Assembly: GCA_018058125.1 (NCBI GenBank)
Contig: JAGPCH010000002.1
Location: forward strand, 1-17,758
Origin: Ignavibacteria bacterium
GTDB taxonomy: Bacteria; Bacteroidota; Ignavibacteria; Tepidaquicellales; Tepidaquicellaceae
DNA: 17,758 nt
Reading direction: 5' to 3'
In this document: piece after piece, positions 1 to 7,779 of the stretch
How positions within the stretch are numbered: the first letter of the stretch is position 1
Layout of the letters: the number at the start of each line of letters is the position of its first letter
Program-made: the position numbers and the translations under genes
Notes under the pieces: generated by a model
What the model was told of the DNA's origin: nothing
The model's input: the letters and a program-made list of their open reading frames with translations, nothing else
Databases searched by the model: none

Positions 1-253
1 TGATAATAAAATAAGGATCTACATTACTTTGTCTGAGATAGCCTGCATTAAGTTTTAGCTGAGGAAGGAACTGGGATTTAACTTCACTTATCTTTTCTTT
101 ACTACCGGCGATTCTGGACCGGGAAATATTCAGGTCATTACTATTCTTAAAACTGATGTTAATGCTTTCCTCAGGTGTTAATATCAGATTTTGGGCTGAA
201 ACAATTCCTGTCAGCGAAAAAAATAATAAAAAGACATGTATGCAAAATTTCAT
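1..253 (-). CDS. TolC-like outer membrane efflux protein, N-terminal part
   Basis: This is the first 84 codons of a gene that runs off the left edge. It starts with MKFCIHVFLLFFSLTG and a Sec signal peptide ending near residue 20 (VSA before Q21). The following LTPEESINISFKNSNDL and SQFLPQLKLNAGY are the usual opening of the outer membrane efflux (TolC/OEP) family: a leader to the first helix, then the start of a beta strand. The ATG at 253 directly abuts the TAA stop of the ABC ATPase (254-256) with no spacer, so the two genes are almost certainly translated from one message. Family knowledge says such proteins form the trimeric outer-membrane and periplasmic exit duct for a HlyD-linked pump. 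The fit with the upstream adaptor and ATPase is good. Only the N-terminus is visible, so the exact subfamily is open. Confidence 0.8.
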   Translation of the reverse strand, partial: MKFCIHVFLLFFSLTGIVSAQNLILTPEESINISFKNSNDLNISRSRIAGSKEKISEVKSQFLPQLKLNAGYLRQSNVDPYFII

Positions 254-1168
254 TTAACTATTCTCTTTTATTAAATGTATAAAGGCATTTTCGAGAGAAG
301 GAGGGATTTTTCTGATATCAGATATTATTATATTATTTTCTCTCAGAATGTTTTCAATTTTTTTCACATTTATTGATTCATACTCAGATGAAACATTCAG
401 TCTGTCGCCGAAAATCTGAACATCATACATATCAATTTCATTTAACAATCTGTATGCTTTTCTTACCGGGGAGCAAACTACTTCGACTATATCCTGATTC
501 ATTACAGATTTTATATTAGCGGGTGTATCATATGCAAGCAATTTACCCTTATCTATCATAGCAATTTTATTGAATCTCTCGGCTTCATCCATATATGGAG
601 TTGATATTATAATTGTAATATCCTCTTTTAGCAGATTAGAAAGTATTATCCAGAATTCCCTTCTTGATACAGGGTCTACTCCTGTGGTTGGCTCATCAAG
701 AAAAATAATTTTTGGTCTGTAAATTAAAGTGCAAGATAAAGCCAGTTTTTGCTTCATCCCTCCCGACAATTTTCCTGCCGTAAAATTTCTGAATTTTGTA
801 AGCCTTGTAAATCCAAGCAGTTCGTCTCTTCTTTTACTGAAATCTTTTAATCCGTGAATGCTTGCAATGAATTCTATATTCTCATCTACTGTCAGGTCCG
901 TATATAGGCTGAATCTCTGAGACAGATATCCTATGTCATTTTTTATTTTACTGATTCCCTCAGGTATTTTTATTCCAAGTACCTCAGCCTCACCCGAATC
1001 ATGCCCCAGTAACCCGCATAAAATTTTTATAAGTGTTGTTTTGCCTGCTCCGTCAGGTCCGACAAGTCCGAATATAATATTTTTTCTGACTGAGATATTA
1101 ATGTTGTCGAGTACCTTTAGATTCCCATAACTTTTATTCAGATCTTTTATTACGATTGCATTTTCCAA
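254..1168 (-). CDS. ABC transporter ATP-binding protein (ABC-2 type efflux, YbhF/CcmA-like)
   Basis: A 304-residue single-domain ABC ATPase, expected to power an ABC-2 exporter at the inner membrane. Visible motifs in order: Walker A GPDGAGKTT (37-45), Q-loop Gln84, signature LSGGMKQ (134-140), Walker B IIFLDE (154-159) and D-loop. The C-terminal 80 residues resemble the usual ABC-2 extension. The switch-loop histidine is replaced by proline (STPYMDEAER, Pro191). The start is a TTG at 1168. The upstream HlyD gene ends with TGA in the same frame only two codons earlier, so TTG is the only NTG start available before the conserved N-terminus. It lies in an operon with the HlyD adaptor (6-base gap) and the TolC-like gene (0-base gap). 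The partner permeases are not in the window. The substrate cannot be told from the sequence. Confidence 0.92.
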   Translation of the reverse strand: MENAIVIKDLNKSYGNLKVLDNINISVRKNIIFGLVGPDGAGKTTLIKILCGLLGHDSGEAEVLGIKIPEGISKIKNDIGYLSQRFSLYTDLTVDENIEFIASIHGLKDFSKRRDELLGFTRLTKFRNFTAGKLSGGMKQKLALSCTLIYRPKIIFLDEPTTGVDPVSRREFWIILSNLLKEDITIIISTPYMDEAERFNKIAMIDKGKLLAYDTPANIKSVMNQDIVEVVCSPVRKAYRLLNEIDMYDVQIFGDRLNVSSEYESINVKKIENILRENNIIISDIRKIPPSLENAFIHLIKENS

Positions 1169-1174
1169 ATCACA

Positions 1175-2143
1175 TCAGTTTAAGATTAATTTTGCATCTG
1201 CCGGCATTCCGGATTTCAGGTCGAGTTCGGAATTTGGAATTCTGATCTTTACTGCATAAACTAATTTGGTTCTTTCTTCCTTTGTCTGAATGCTTTTTGG
1301 AGTAAACTCTGCTTCAGGAGATATATAAATAATTTCTCCTTTATAGATTTTATCCTTGTAAGAATCTATTGACACTTCAGCAATTTGCCCAAGCTTTACT
1401 TTTCCAAGCTCGGGTTCAGTAATATAAATGAATAAATTTACTGTTTTTAAATCTGAAATCTTAAGTACAGATGATCCGGGAGTTACATATTCCCCAGTTT
1501 CGGAATATTTTTTTGAAACAATGCCTGTGACGGGAGATTTAATTGTGCAGTCATCTATATTTTGCTGAATGAGCTCCATGCTCACTTTGTTTTTTTCAAC
1601 GTTAGCCTTTGCTGATTCAATCTCTTCCTTTCTGGTAATATTTTTTATCTTTGTTAAATTTTCATTTGCGCTGTTATACTGATTCAAAGCAATCTCATAT
1701 TTCGTAAGTACATCTTCGAGCTGCTTTAAAGTGATAGTATATGTCTCATAAAGCTTTTGAAACCTTTCCTTATCCGCTGCAGCCTGATCAAGATTTATTT
1801 CAGCAGATTCCACCTGATCCTGAGCTAATTTAATATCTTCTTTCCTCGCGCCGGATAAAAGCAGATCCAGTTGAGCCTGCGCTATATCAACTCCTGCTGC
1901 AGCCTGTCTCAGCTGAATATCCAGAAGCTCATGGTCAAGTATGACAAGAATATCATTTTCTTTAATGACACTTCCTTCGTCAACTAAAATATCACGGATC
2001 TGTCCGGCAATCTTTGAACTGATAGTGACATCAGTAGCTTCAATTGTACCGGATGCATTTATCTCATTTTCAGGTTCTTTTTCCTTGCATCCGATAACTT
2101 CAAGTGATATCAGTATCACTGTGATCAGTAAAAATAATTTCAT
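1175..2143 (-). CDS. HlyD/YbhG-family periplasmic adaptor lipoprotein
   Basis: A 322-residue membrane fusion protein that should bridge an inner-membrane ABC exporter to the TolC-like channel encoded two genes later. The N-terminus is a lipoprotein signal with a VIGC lipobox, so Cys19 is the likely lipidation site, followed by a charged linker. Residues about 30-75 form the first biotinyl-lipoyl-like half (ASGTIEATDVTISSKIAGQI). About 76-200 is a long Ala/Gln/Lys/Glu-rich coiled-coil hairpin carrying the SGARKEDI signature of the YbhG/YhiI branch. About 201-230 is the second lipoyl half (SPVTGIVSKKYSETGEYV), followed by the beta-barrel part with AEFTPKSIQTKEER, also typical of YbhG. Transport substrates of this branch vary (drugs, lipids, metals), and none can be inferred here. 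Confidence 0.92.
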   Translation of the reverse strand: MKLFLLITVILISLEVIGCKEKEPENEINASGTIEATDVTISSKIAGQIRDILVDEGSVIKENDILVILDHELLDIQLRQAAAGVDIAQAQLDLLLSGARKEDIKLAQDQVESAEINLDQAAADKERFQKLYETYTITLKQLEDVLTKYEIALNQYNSANENLTKIKNITRKEEIESAKANVEKNKVSMELIQQNIDDCTIKSPVTGIVSKKYSETGEYVTPGSSVLKISDLKTVNLFIYITEPELGKVKLGQIAEVSIDSYKDKIYKGEIIYISPEAEFTPKSIQTKEERTKLVYAVKIRIPNSELDLKSGMPADAKLILN

Positions 2144-2185
2144 AGATTTTTTTTGAATAAACCAAACTGAATTTAACTGAATAGA

Positions 2186-3262
2186 TTATTTATATTCATA
2201 CCAAAATGTGATCCTCGGAACTACGTCTGTTGTATATTTAGCATTCTGCAATGGCTTGGGAGTAAATGCGTTAAGCCAGATATTAGGCATGATATGAACA
2301 TCAGGAGCCGGTGTAATATCAAGTCCGGCTGTCATAAAGCTCTGATAGAATCCTGTATTTGAATTATTAATATCCTGATTAAAATAATCATATCTTAAGA
2401 AATAATTCAATTCATCACTGATGATATTCTGACTTATAAAAACACTTAATCCATAAGGCACAATATCAGAACTTTCCGCAGTAGCGCTTGTATTGAAATT
2501 GCTGTTTATCTGAAAAAAATTCTCGATTCCTATGCTGATAAAATCATTTTTATAACCGACAAAATTATTCAGAGTTGTTTTACTTTTATTGCCTCCTGAA
2601 GATGAATAATCAGTATAAAAACTTGCAAGCAGATTTTTTTCAAGAAAATTTCCGAACAGGGTAGCATATACTTTTTTATATTTATTTTGCTCGATTTTAT
2701 TTCCGCTTCCGTTTCCAATCATGGCATAATATCCGAAATCACTTTGTTCATCAAAAACACCTGATACCATAAATCCGAAGTCTCTTGAACTGACAATCCC
2801 CCGCTGATCCATAATGGTTTTTTCAACTGATCTGTAACTCCACCATCTTTCACTTGTAAATGAATAAGCAGGTGTCGGCATTATTCCGAGTAGCATGTTT
2901 GTTCTTGGTAAAACATTTGTCCATCTTACAAATGCATCTTTTACAAGAACACCGATATTTCCGTCCGGTAAAGTATCCGGTCCGTCATAAGATAATGAAA
3001 ACCAACTGTCAAAATTACGATTAAATTTATAATTTACACCGAAATTAACTCTTCTGAAAGCAAAAGCATTGAAGTCTTTAACATAGGGTGAATATTGCAG
3101 ATTGTTTCCTGTAGAATCCCCTCCTGCTTTTAAAAAAAAGTCTCCAAAAATATTTCCTTTGAAAGTAAATTTGGATTCTCCTGATTTTCCCTGATCTGAT
3201 TGTGAATGAACATTGCCGTATGTAATAATGATAAATAATAAGAATAGAATAATACGTTTCAT
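2186..3262 (-). CDS. Outer membrane beta-barrel porin-like protein
   Basis: A 358-residue protein with a clear signal peptide (MKRIILFLLFIIITYGNVHS, cleavage before Gln21). The mature part is rich in alternating aromatic/polar strands, with short turns and Asn/Ser/Gly-rich loops, and ends in an aromatic strand (RITFWYEYK). This is the pattern of a porin-like beta-barrel, with an early FKGNIFGDFFLKAGG strand and an AFAFRRVNFGVNYKFN strand reminiscent of phosphate-selective porin O/P-like proteins. I cannot place it in a family with certainty. It is the first gene of the minus-strand run and ends 42 bases before the HlyD gene, so it is probably co-transcribed with the efflux genes. A direct role in the pump is not established, and it could be a general porin that happens to lead the operon. 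Confidence 0.75.
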   Translation of the reverse strand: MKRIILFLLFIIITYGNVHSQSDQGKSGESKFTFKGNIFGDFFLKAGGDSTGNNLQYSPYVKDFNAFAFRRVNFGVNYKFNRNFDSWFSLSYDGPDTLPDGNIGVLVKDAFVRWTNVLPRTNMLLGIMPTPAYSFTSERWWSYRSVEKTIMDQRGIVSSRDFGFMVSGVFDEQSDFGYYAMIGNGSGNKIEQNKYKKVYATLFGNFLEKNLLASFYTDYSSSGGNKSKTTLNNFVGYKNDFISIGIENFFQINSNFNTSATAESSDIVPYGLSVFISQNIISDELNYFLRYDYFNQDINNSNTGFYQSFMTAGLDITPAPDVHIMPNIWLNAFTPKPLQNAKYTTDVVPRITFWYEYK

Positions 3263-3297
3263 TAATTTTATGTTTTATTGTTTTAATAAAAATTTTA

Positions 3298-3328
3298 TAA
3301 AATTAGCGATTGTAATTTAAATTTTCAG
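3298..3328 (-). promoter_or_regulatory. Candidate promoter for the porin/efflux operon
   Basis: On the minus strand a CTG (3328-3326) lies 20 bases upstream of TAATTTTA (3305-3298), a near match to the Bacteroidota -7 consensus TAnnTTTG. Transcription would start about 28 bases before the ATG at 3262. The same TTG-20-TAnnTTTR layout is seen upstream of three other genes in the window. The -33 element is imperfect, and the region is so AT-rich that chance matches are possible. Confidence 0.28.
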
Positions 3329-3431
3329 TTGTATTATAAATAAGCATTTCAATATGTTATCCGGGGAATTTTAATTTAGAATTCCAGAAAATGAAGAGAT
3401 TACATTAAAATCAATTTTAAAAATTAATCAA

Positions 3432-3462
3432 TTGTAATAAAGCATTATTTTTAAGAATTTTG
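3432..3462 (+). promoter_or_regulatory. Candidate promoter for the universal stress protein gene
   Basis: TTG (3432-3434), a 20-base spacer, then GAATTTTG (3455-3462), which matches the Bacteroidota -7 consensus TAnnTTTG at all specified positions but the first. The predicted start site is about a dozen bases before the ATG at 3481. This is a motif match only. Confidence 0.35.
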
Positions 3463-3480
3463 TAAAAAATCAAACCCTTT

Positions 3481-4323
3481 ATGAAGAATATTCTTTTTCC
3501 TACAGACTTTTCACCGAATGCGGATAATGCTTTAAATTATGCAGTCGAGATAGCAAGAAAGATCAAAGGTAATCTTATTCTATTTCATGCCTACAGTGTT
3601 CAATTAATTGACCCAAACATGCCGGCCGAAATTTACCTGTCAGCTTATCAGGAAGAGGAAAAATCTGCCAAAGAAAATCTGGAAACGCTAAGCAAAAGAC
3701 TTATCGAATCTAATAAAGGAGATGATGGAAGCAGTTTGTTTAATATTGATACTATAGTTTCTCAGGGTCTGGTTGTGGATGAAGTACTGGCTCTGTCGGA
3801 TGAGTTTAAAATTGACATGATCATAATGGGAACACACGGAGCTAGCGGAATTACTGAGTTCATTTTAGGAAGCAATACAGCAAGCGTCATAGAAAAAGCG
3901 TCAATTCCTGTACTGGCTATTCCTCATAACATTGATTACAGCAATATAAATAATATTGTATATGCTTATGACGATATAATGTCCGGTCTTCCGAAATTTA
4001 ACCGCCTTCTTGACTTCGCAAAAATTTATGACTCCGAAATCACACTTCTTCATATAATTGAATCCGGTAAAGATACTACCGAGCTAAATAAGAAAGAGTT
4101 TGAGAAAATTAAAGGTGCTGTAAACTATGGAAAGATTCGACTCGAACTTGTGAAAGAAGAAAACATTTTAGAAGGGATCAATGATTATGTGAATTCAAAT
4201 AATGTTGATATCCTGGCAATGACAATTAAAAAAAGATCACTTTTTGATAAAATATTCAGCAGAAGTTTAACAAAGAAAATGGCATATCATACCAAAGTAC
4301 CGTTGCTTGCGCTGCATAAATAA
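3481..4323 (+). CDS. Universal stress protein, tandem UspA domains
   Basis: A 280-residue cytoplasmic protein made of two Usp folds. Domain 1 (about 1-150) opens with MKNILFPTDFSPNADNALNYA and carries the ATP-binding signature G-x2-G-x9-G-S at 117-131 (GTHGASGITEFILGS), so it should bind ATP. Domain 2 (about 155-280) keeps the strand/helix outline (IVYAYDD, ITLLHIIES, VDILAMTIK, KVPLLALHK). In place of the nucleotide signature it has KKRSLFDKIFSRSL, so it has probably lost ATP binding. One active and one degenerate domain is common in tandem Usp proteins of this group. Usp proteins modulate survival under starvation and stress, usually without a single defined reaction. It is divergent from the efflux operon (218-base shared upstream region) and stands alone. 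Confidence 0.93.
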   Translation: MKNILFPTDFSPNADNALNYAVEIARKIKGNLILFHAYSVQLIDPNMPAEIYLSAYQEEEKSAKENLETLSKRLIESNKGDDGSSLFNIDTIVSQGLVVDEVLALSDEFKIDMIIMGTHGASGITEFILGSNTASVIEKASIPVLAIPHNIDYSNINNIVYAYDDIMSGLPKFNRLLDFAKIYDSEITLLHIIESGKDTTELNKKEFEKIKGAVNYGKIRLELVKEENILEGINDYVNSNNVDILAMTIKKRSLFDKIFSRSLTKKMAYHTKVPLLALHK

Positions 4324-4415
4324 AACTGATTCTTTTTTCCCGGTTTTTTGTATATAAATAATAAGAATAATTTAAGAAGTATGATTGATTATATTCTTCA
4401 TTATTGTTATTCATT

Positions 4416-4443
4416 ACTAACTACTAACTATTAACTATTAACT
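4416..4443 (+). repeat. Heptanucleotide tandem array (two ACTAACT, two ATTAACT)
   Basis: Four exact 7-bp units in a row, two ACTAACT followed by two ATTAACT, ending eight bases before the TTG start of polA and overlapping the in-frame TAA (4439-4441) that bounds that ORF. The same units recur at 7780-7793 and, on the other strand, at 10568-10588. The arrangement resembles the short tandemly repeated repetitive (STRR) sequences known from cyanobacterial intergenic regions. Confidence 0.85.
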
Positions 4444-4450
4444 GATCATT

Positions 4451-7339
4451 TTGTCTGAAAAACTTTTTTTATTCGATGCAATGGCTATGATATACAGAGC
4501 TTACTTTGCCATGATCTCCAGCCCTTTGATAAACTCAAAAGGAAAAAATACTTCCGCAGTGTTTGGTTTTACAAACTCTCTCATCAAAATACTCGATGAT
4601 GAAAAACCCGATCATATCGCTGTTTGCTTTGATACCGCCTCCCCTACTTTCAGACATAAAGAATATCCATTATACAAAGCCCAGCGTCAGGAAATTCCTT
4701 CTGACATGCCTTGGCAGATCGACAAGGTAAAGGAAGTTGTCAAAGCTTTTAACATACCTATGATAGAACTTGACGGATATGAAGCTGATGACATAATCGG
4801 AACTCTCGTCAAACAGGCTGAGAAAGAAAAAGTGTTAAGCTATATGGTGACTCCGGATAAAGATTATATGCAGCTTGTTTCAGATAAAATATTCATGTAT
4901 AAGCCTGCAAGAAATCTCTACGGGAGTAAAATGTCAGAGGTTGACATAATAGATATTGAGGGAGTAATAAAGAAATTCGGAGTTCCCCCTGAAAAAGTAA
5001 TTGAAGTACTTGGACTTATGGGTGATACCTCGGACAACATACCCGGTATAAAAGGAGTAGGCGAAAAAACTGCCACCAGTTTGATTCAGGAATTCGGATC
5101 AATTGAAAATTTGTATAACAATATTGACAGGGTGACCAAGCCAAAACTAAAAGAGAATATTATTAATCATAAAGCGGAAGCTCTTCTTTCATACAGACTT
5201 GTAACAATTGATACACATGTTCCGCTCAACATAAATTTTCACAATCTTAACAAACAGGAAGCCGACAGTAAAAATCTCGCTGCTCTGTTTGAGGATCTTG
5301 AATTTAAAACTCTGACCCGTAAATTTTCGAAAGGAGATTCCGGAGAAGAATTAATCGAGATAATAGAGACTTCTTCAACTGTTAAAAAGAGTATTAAACC
5401 TGATAATATTCAGGTCAGCATTACTCCTGAAAAAAAGATTATTAAAACCATAAAGGATGTAGAACATGTTTATAAGATCATCAAATCTGAGAATGAATAT
5501 TTGCAATTTTTAAAAAAGTTATCTTATGAACCAATTGTAAGTTTTGATACAGAAACAGACGGACTAGATTCCATGTGCTGTAATCTTGTCGGAATGTCTT
5601 TTGCATTTGAAGATAATGCCGCATACTATGTACCTGTCCATGGTAAGACACAGGGTAAATCTGTAAAGAAGATAGAACAATCGCTGTTTGATGATCAGCC
5701 AAAAGAAGACGGAAAGGGAAAGAAAGCAGCTGAAAACGGAATTGAAATAAATTTTGCAATTGAAAAGATCAAACCGGTTCTCGAAAGTAAAAAGTTAAAA
5801 TTTGTCGGGCAAAATATAAAATATGATTATCTTGTAATGAGAAATTACGGAATTGAAATGCAGAATATTTATTTTGATACACTTATCGGCGCTTTTATTT
5901 ATCAGCCTGATGGCTCTCATGACATGGATTCAATTTCAGAAAAATATCTTGAATACAAACCTGTTTCCATTAAAGAACTGATAGGCAAAGGCAAAGATCA
6001 GATATCGATGGATAAAGTTGATATTGACATTGCAGGAGAATATGCTGCTGAAGATGCAGACATTACTCTGCAACTATTCCATAAGATAAAGTATGAACTT
6101 GGCAAAATTGACATGTTAAGACTTTGTGAAGAGATCGAGTTTCCACTTATAAAAGTACTTGCCGAAATGGAATTCGCAGGCTTTAAGATAGACGAAAAAA
6201 TATTGTCTCTGCTCAATAAGGAAACAGAAAAACTTATAAAAGAGTATGAAGCCAAGATCTATAAAGCGGCTGGTGAAAAATTCAATATAAACTCAACACA
6301 GCAACTGTCCGAAATACTCTTTAATAAATTAAATCTCACTCCTGTAAGAAAAACCAAGACAGGATATTCTACTGATGTTAAAGTTCTGGAAGAATTAAAA
6401 TATCAGCATGAGATCGCATCCCTTCTTGTTGATTACAGAATTCTAACAAAGCTTAAGTCTACTTATCTTGACGGATTAAAAAAAGCAATTAACCCAAAAA
6501 CGAAAAGAGTTCATACTGTCTTTAATCAGATCGCAGCAGCCACCGGAAGGATCTCAAGCAATAATCCTAATCTTCAGAATATTCCAATAAGAACGGAAGT
6601 CGGCAGAAGTCTCAGAAAAGCATTTGTTCCGGAGAATAATTCTTATGTAATTTTATCTGCGGATTATTCTCAGATAGAGCTAAGAATCATGGCGCATTAT
6701 GCTGATGATGAAAATATGATAAATGCTTTTAAGAGAAATCATGACATTCATACGGAGACGTCCATGAGAATATTTAATCTGAAATCCAAAAGTGATGTCA
6801 CAGCTGGTATGAGACGTAAAGCAAAAGAAGTTAATTTCGGAATAATATACGGTATAGGTGCATTCGGACTTGCCAACAGACTAGAGATAAAGAACTCCGA
6901 AGCAAAAGATATTATAGAAAGATATTTCAGGGAATATCCTAAGGTCAGGGATTATATGGAAAGAACAAAACAGTTTGCTCACGAGAATGGCTATGTTGAA
7001 ACCCTTATGGGCAGAAGAAGATATCTAAGTCAGATCAACAATCAGAATGCAGCTGCGCGGGCTGAAGATGAAAGAGCCGCAATCAATATGCCTATACAGG
7101 GAACAGCGGCTGATATGATCAAAATAGCAATGACGGATATTTATAATGAATTTGTAAAAAATAAATTTGAATCAAAAATGCTGCTTCAGGTTCATGACGA
7201 ACTTGTATTTGAAGTTAAAAAAACCGAACTTGAAAAAGTAAAGAAAATTGTCATTAGCAAAATGAAGAATGCATTGAAGCTCAATGTTCCTATAGAAGTG
7301 GAAGTCGGAACGGGTGAAAACTGGTTTGAAGCGCACTAG
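4451..7339 (+). CDS. polA: DNA polymerase I with 5'-3' and 3'-5' exonuclease domains
   Basis: A 962-residue repair and Okazaki-fragment-processing polymerase with all three domains. The 5' nuclease domain (about 1-290) keeps the metal-binding acids: Asp9, Asp61, Glu111/Asp113/Asp114 (GYEADD), Asp136/Asp138 and Asp192/Asp195 (GDTSDN). The proofreading domain (about 335-550) has DTET (Asp366, Glu368), QNIKYD (Asp458) and YAAED (531-535), so it looks active, unlike that of Taq or Bacillus Pol I. The polymerase domain (about 560-962) has motif A SADYSQIELR (Asp738), the O helix Arg788, Lys792, Phe796 and Tyr800, and motif C QVHDE (Asp916). A charged low-complexity insert lies at about 398-430 inside the exonuclease domain. 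The start is TTG at 4451; an in-frame TAA lies four codons upstream and homology begins immediately. It is longer than the E. coli enzyme (928). Confidence 0.97.
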   Translation: MSEKLFLFDAMAMIYRAYFAMISSPLINSKGKNTSAVFGFTNSLIKILDDEKPDHIAVCFDTASPTFRHKEYPLYKAQRQEIPSDMPWQIDKVKEVVKAFNIPMIELDGYEADDIIGTLVKQAEKEKVLSYMVTPDKDYMQLVSDKIFMYKPARNLYGSKMSEVDIIDIEGVIKKFGVPPEKVIEVLGLMGDTSDNIPGIKGVGEKTATSLIQEFGSIENLYNNIDRVTKPKLKENIINHKAEALLSYRLVTIDTHVPLNINFHNLNKQEADSKNLAALFEDLEFKTLTRKFSKGDSGEELIEIIETSSTVKKSIKPDNIQVSITPEKKIIKTIKDVEHVYKIIKSENEYLQFLKKLSYEPIVSFDTETDGLDSMCCNLVGMSFAFEDNAAYYVPVHGKTQGKSVKKIEQSLFDDQPKEDGKGKKAAENGIEINFAIEKIKPVLESKKLKFVGQNIKYDYLVMRNYGIEMQNIYFDTLIGAFIYQPDGSHDMDSISEKYLEYKPVSIKELIGKGKDQISMDKVDIDIAGEYAAEDADITLQLFHKIKYELGKIDMLRLCEEIEFPLIKVLAEMEFAGFKIDEKILSLLNKETEKLIKEYEAKIYKAAGEKFNINSTQQLSEILFNKLNLTPVRKTKTGYSTDVKVLEELKYQHEIASLLVDYRILTKLKSTYLDGLKKAINPKTKRVHTVFNQIAAATGRISSNNPNLQNIPIRTEVGRSLRKAFVPENNSYVILSADYSQIELRIMAHYADDENMINAFKRNHDIHTETSMRIFNLKSKSDVTAGMRRKAKEVNFGIIYGIGAFGLANRLEIKNSEAKDIIERYFREYPKVRDYMERTKQFAHENGYVETLMGRRRYLSQINNQNAAARAEDERAAINMPIQGTAADMIKIAMTDIYNEFVKNKFESKMLLQVHDELVFEVKKTELEKVKKIVISKMKNALKLNVPIEVEVGTGENWFEAH

Positions 7340-7342
7340 TTT

Positions 7343-7377
7343 GATTTGGGATTTGGAATTTCAGATTTGGGATTTTT
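7343..7377 (+). repeat. Heptanucleotide tandem array (GATTTGG type)
   Basis: Five consecutive 7-bp units beginning four bases after the polA stop codon: GATTTGG, GATTTGG, AATTTCA, GATTTGG and GATTTTT. Three are identical and two are diverged, so the 7-bp period is clear. It is unrelated in sequence to the ACTAACT arrays but has the same unit length and the same position at a gene border. Confidence 0.75.
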
Positions 7378-7478
7378 TGATTTTTTAAAAAAAATATTTC
7401 ATAGTGAGATTATAAGATTTTGAAATAAAAGCTATCAAGGATGCAGTAAATTCTCTGGATGTCCAAGCTATTGTTTTT

Positions 7479-7688
7479 TTGTTTGGGTCAGGAGTTGATG
7501 ACAGTAAAAAAGGCGGAGATATTGATTTGATCATAGTTTCAGACAAACTGAATTTTGACGATAAATATAAGATCTATTCTTTGATCACACATACATTGGA
7601 AGATGAGAAAATTGATATCATTATATATAATGAAAAGGAAAAAAAATATTTTGCAGAAGAGTCATTAAAAAATAGTCTGCGGCTATGA
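7479..7688 (+). CDS. MNT-type minimal nucleotidyltransferase, N-terminus uncertain
   Basis: A small MNT-family nucleotidyltransferase-like protein. The catalytic motif is present: FGSG, nine residues later DID, and a third acid in EKIDIIIYNE, so the two-metal acidic triad looks intact. The C-terminus (KKYFAEESLKNSLRL) resembles a natural family ending. The TTG at 7479 would cut off the first helix and most of the first strand. The coding frame, however, stays open upstream to the TAA at 7413 and encodes a good N-terminus (EIKAIKDAVNSLDVQAIVFLFGSG from 7422) with no ATG, GTG or TTG in it. Either an unusual start such as ATA 7425 or ATT 7470 is used, or the start codon has been lost and this is a decaying gene. 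MNT proteins often act with a HEPN partner as toxin-antitoxin pairs; no HEPN gene is visible nearby. Confidence 0.6.
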   Translation: MFGSGVDDSKKGGDIDLIIVSDKLNFDDKYKIYSLITHTLEDEKIDIIIYNEKEKKYFAEESLKNSLRL

Positions 7689-7779
7689 ATTCGATTAATT
7701 TTCAGTTCTAAACAACACTGTCAAAAGAATCAATCGAAACTGCAGGGAAAAGTATGATATTTAAAAATTTTACATAATT

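Noticed and set aside
3365..3385. Inverted repeat GGAATT...AATTCC between the efflux operon and the Usp gene
   Set aside because: Arms of only six bases with a 9-base spacer, no regulator gene nearby and not placed on either candidate promoter; too weak to call an operator.
4324..4360. Terminator after the universal stress protein gene
   Set aside because: T-runs are present around CCCGG, but there is no complementary stem, so it cannot form a rho-independent terminator.
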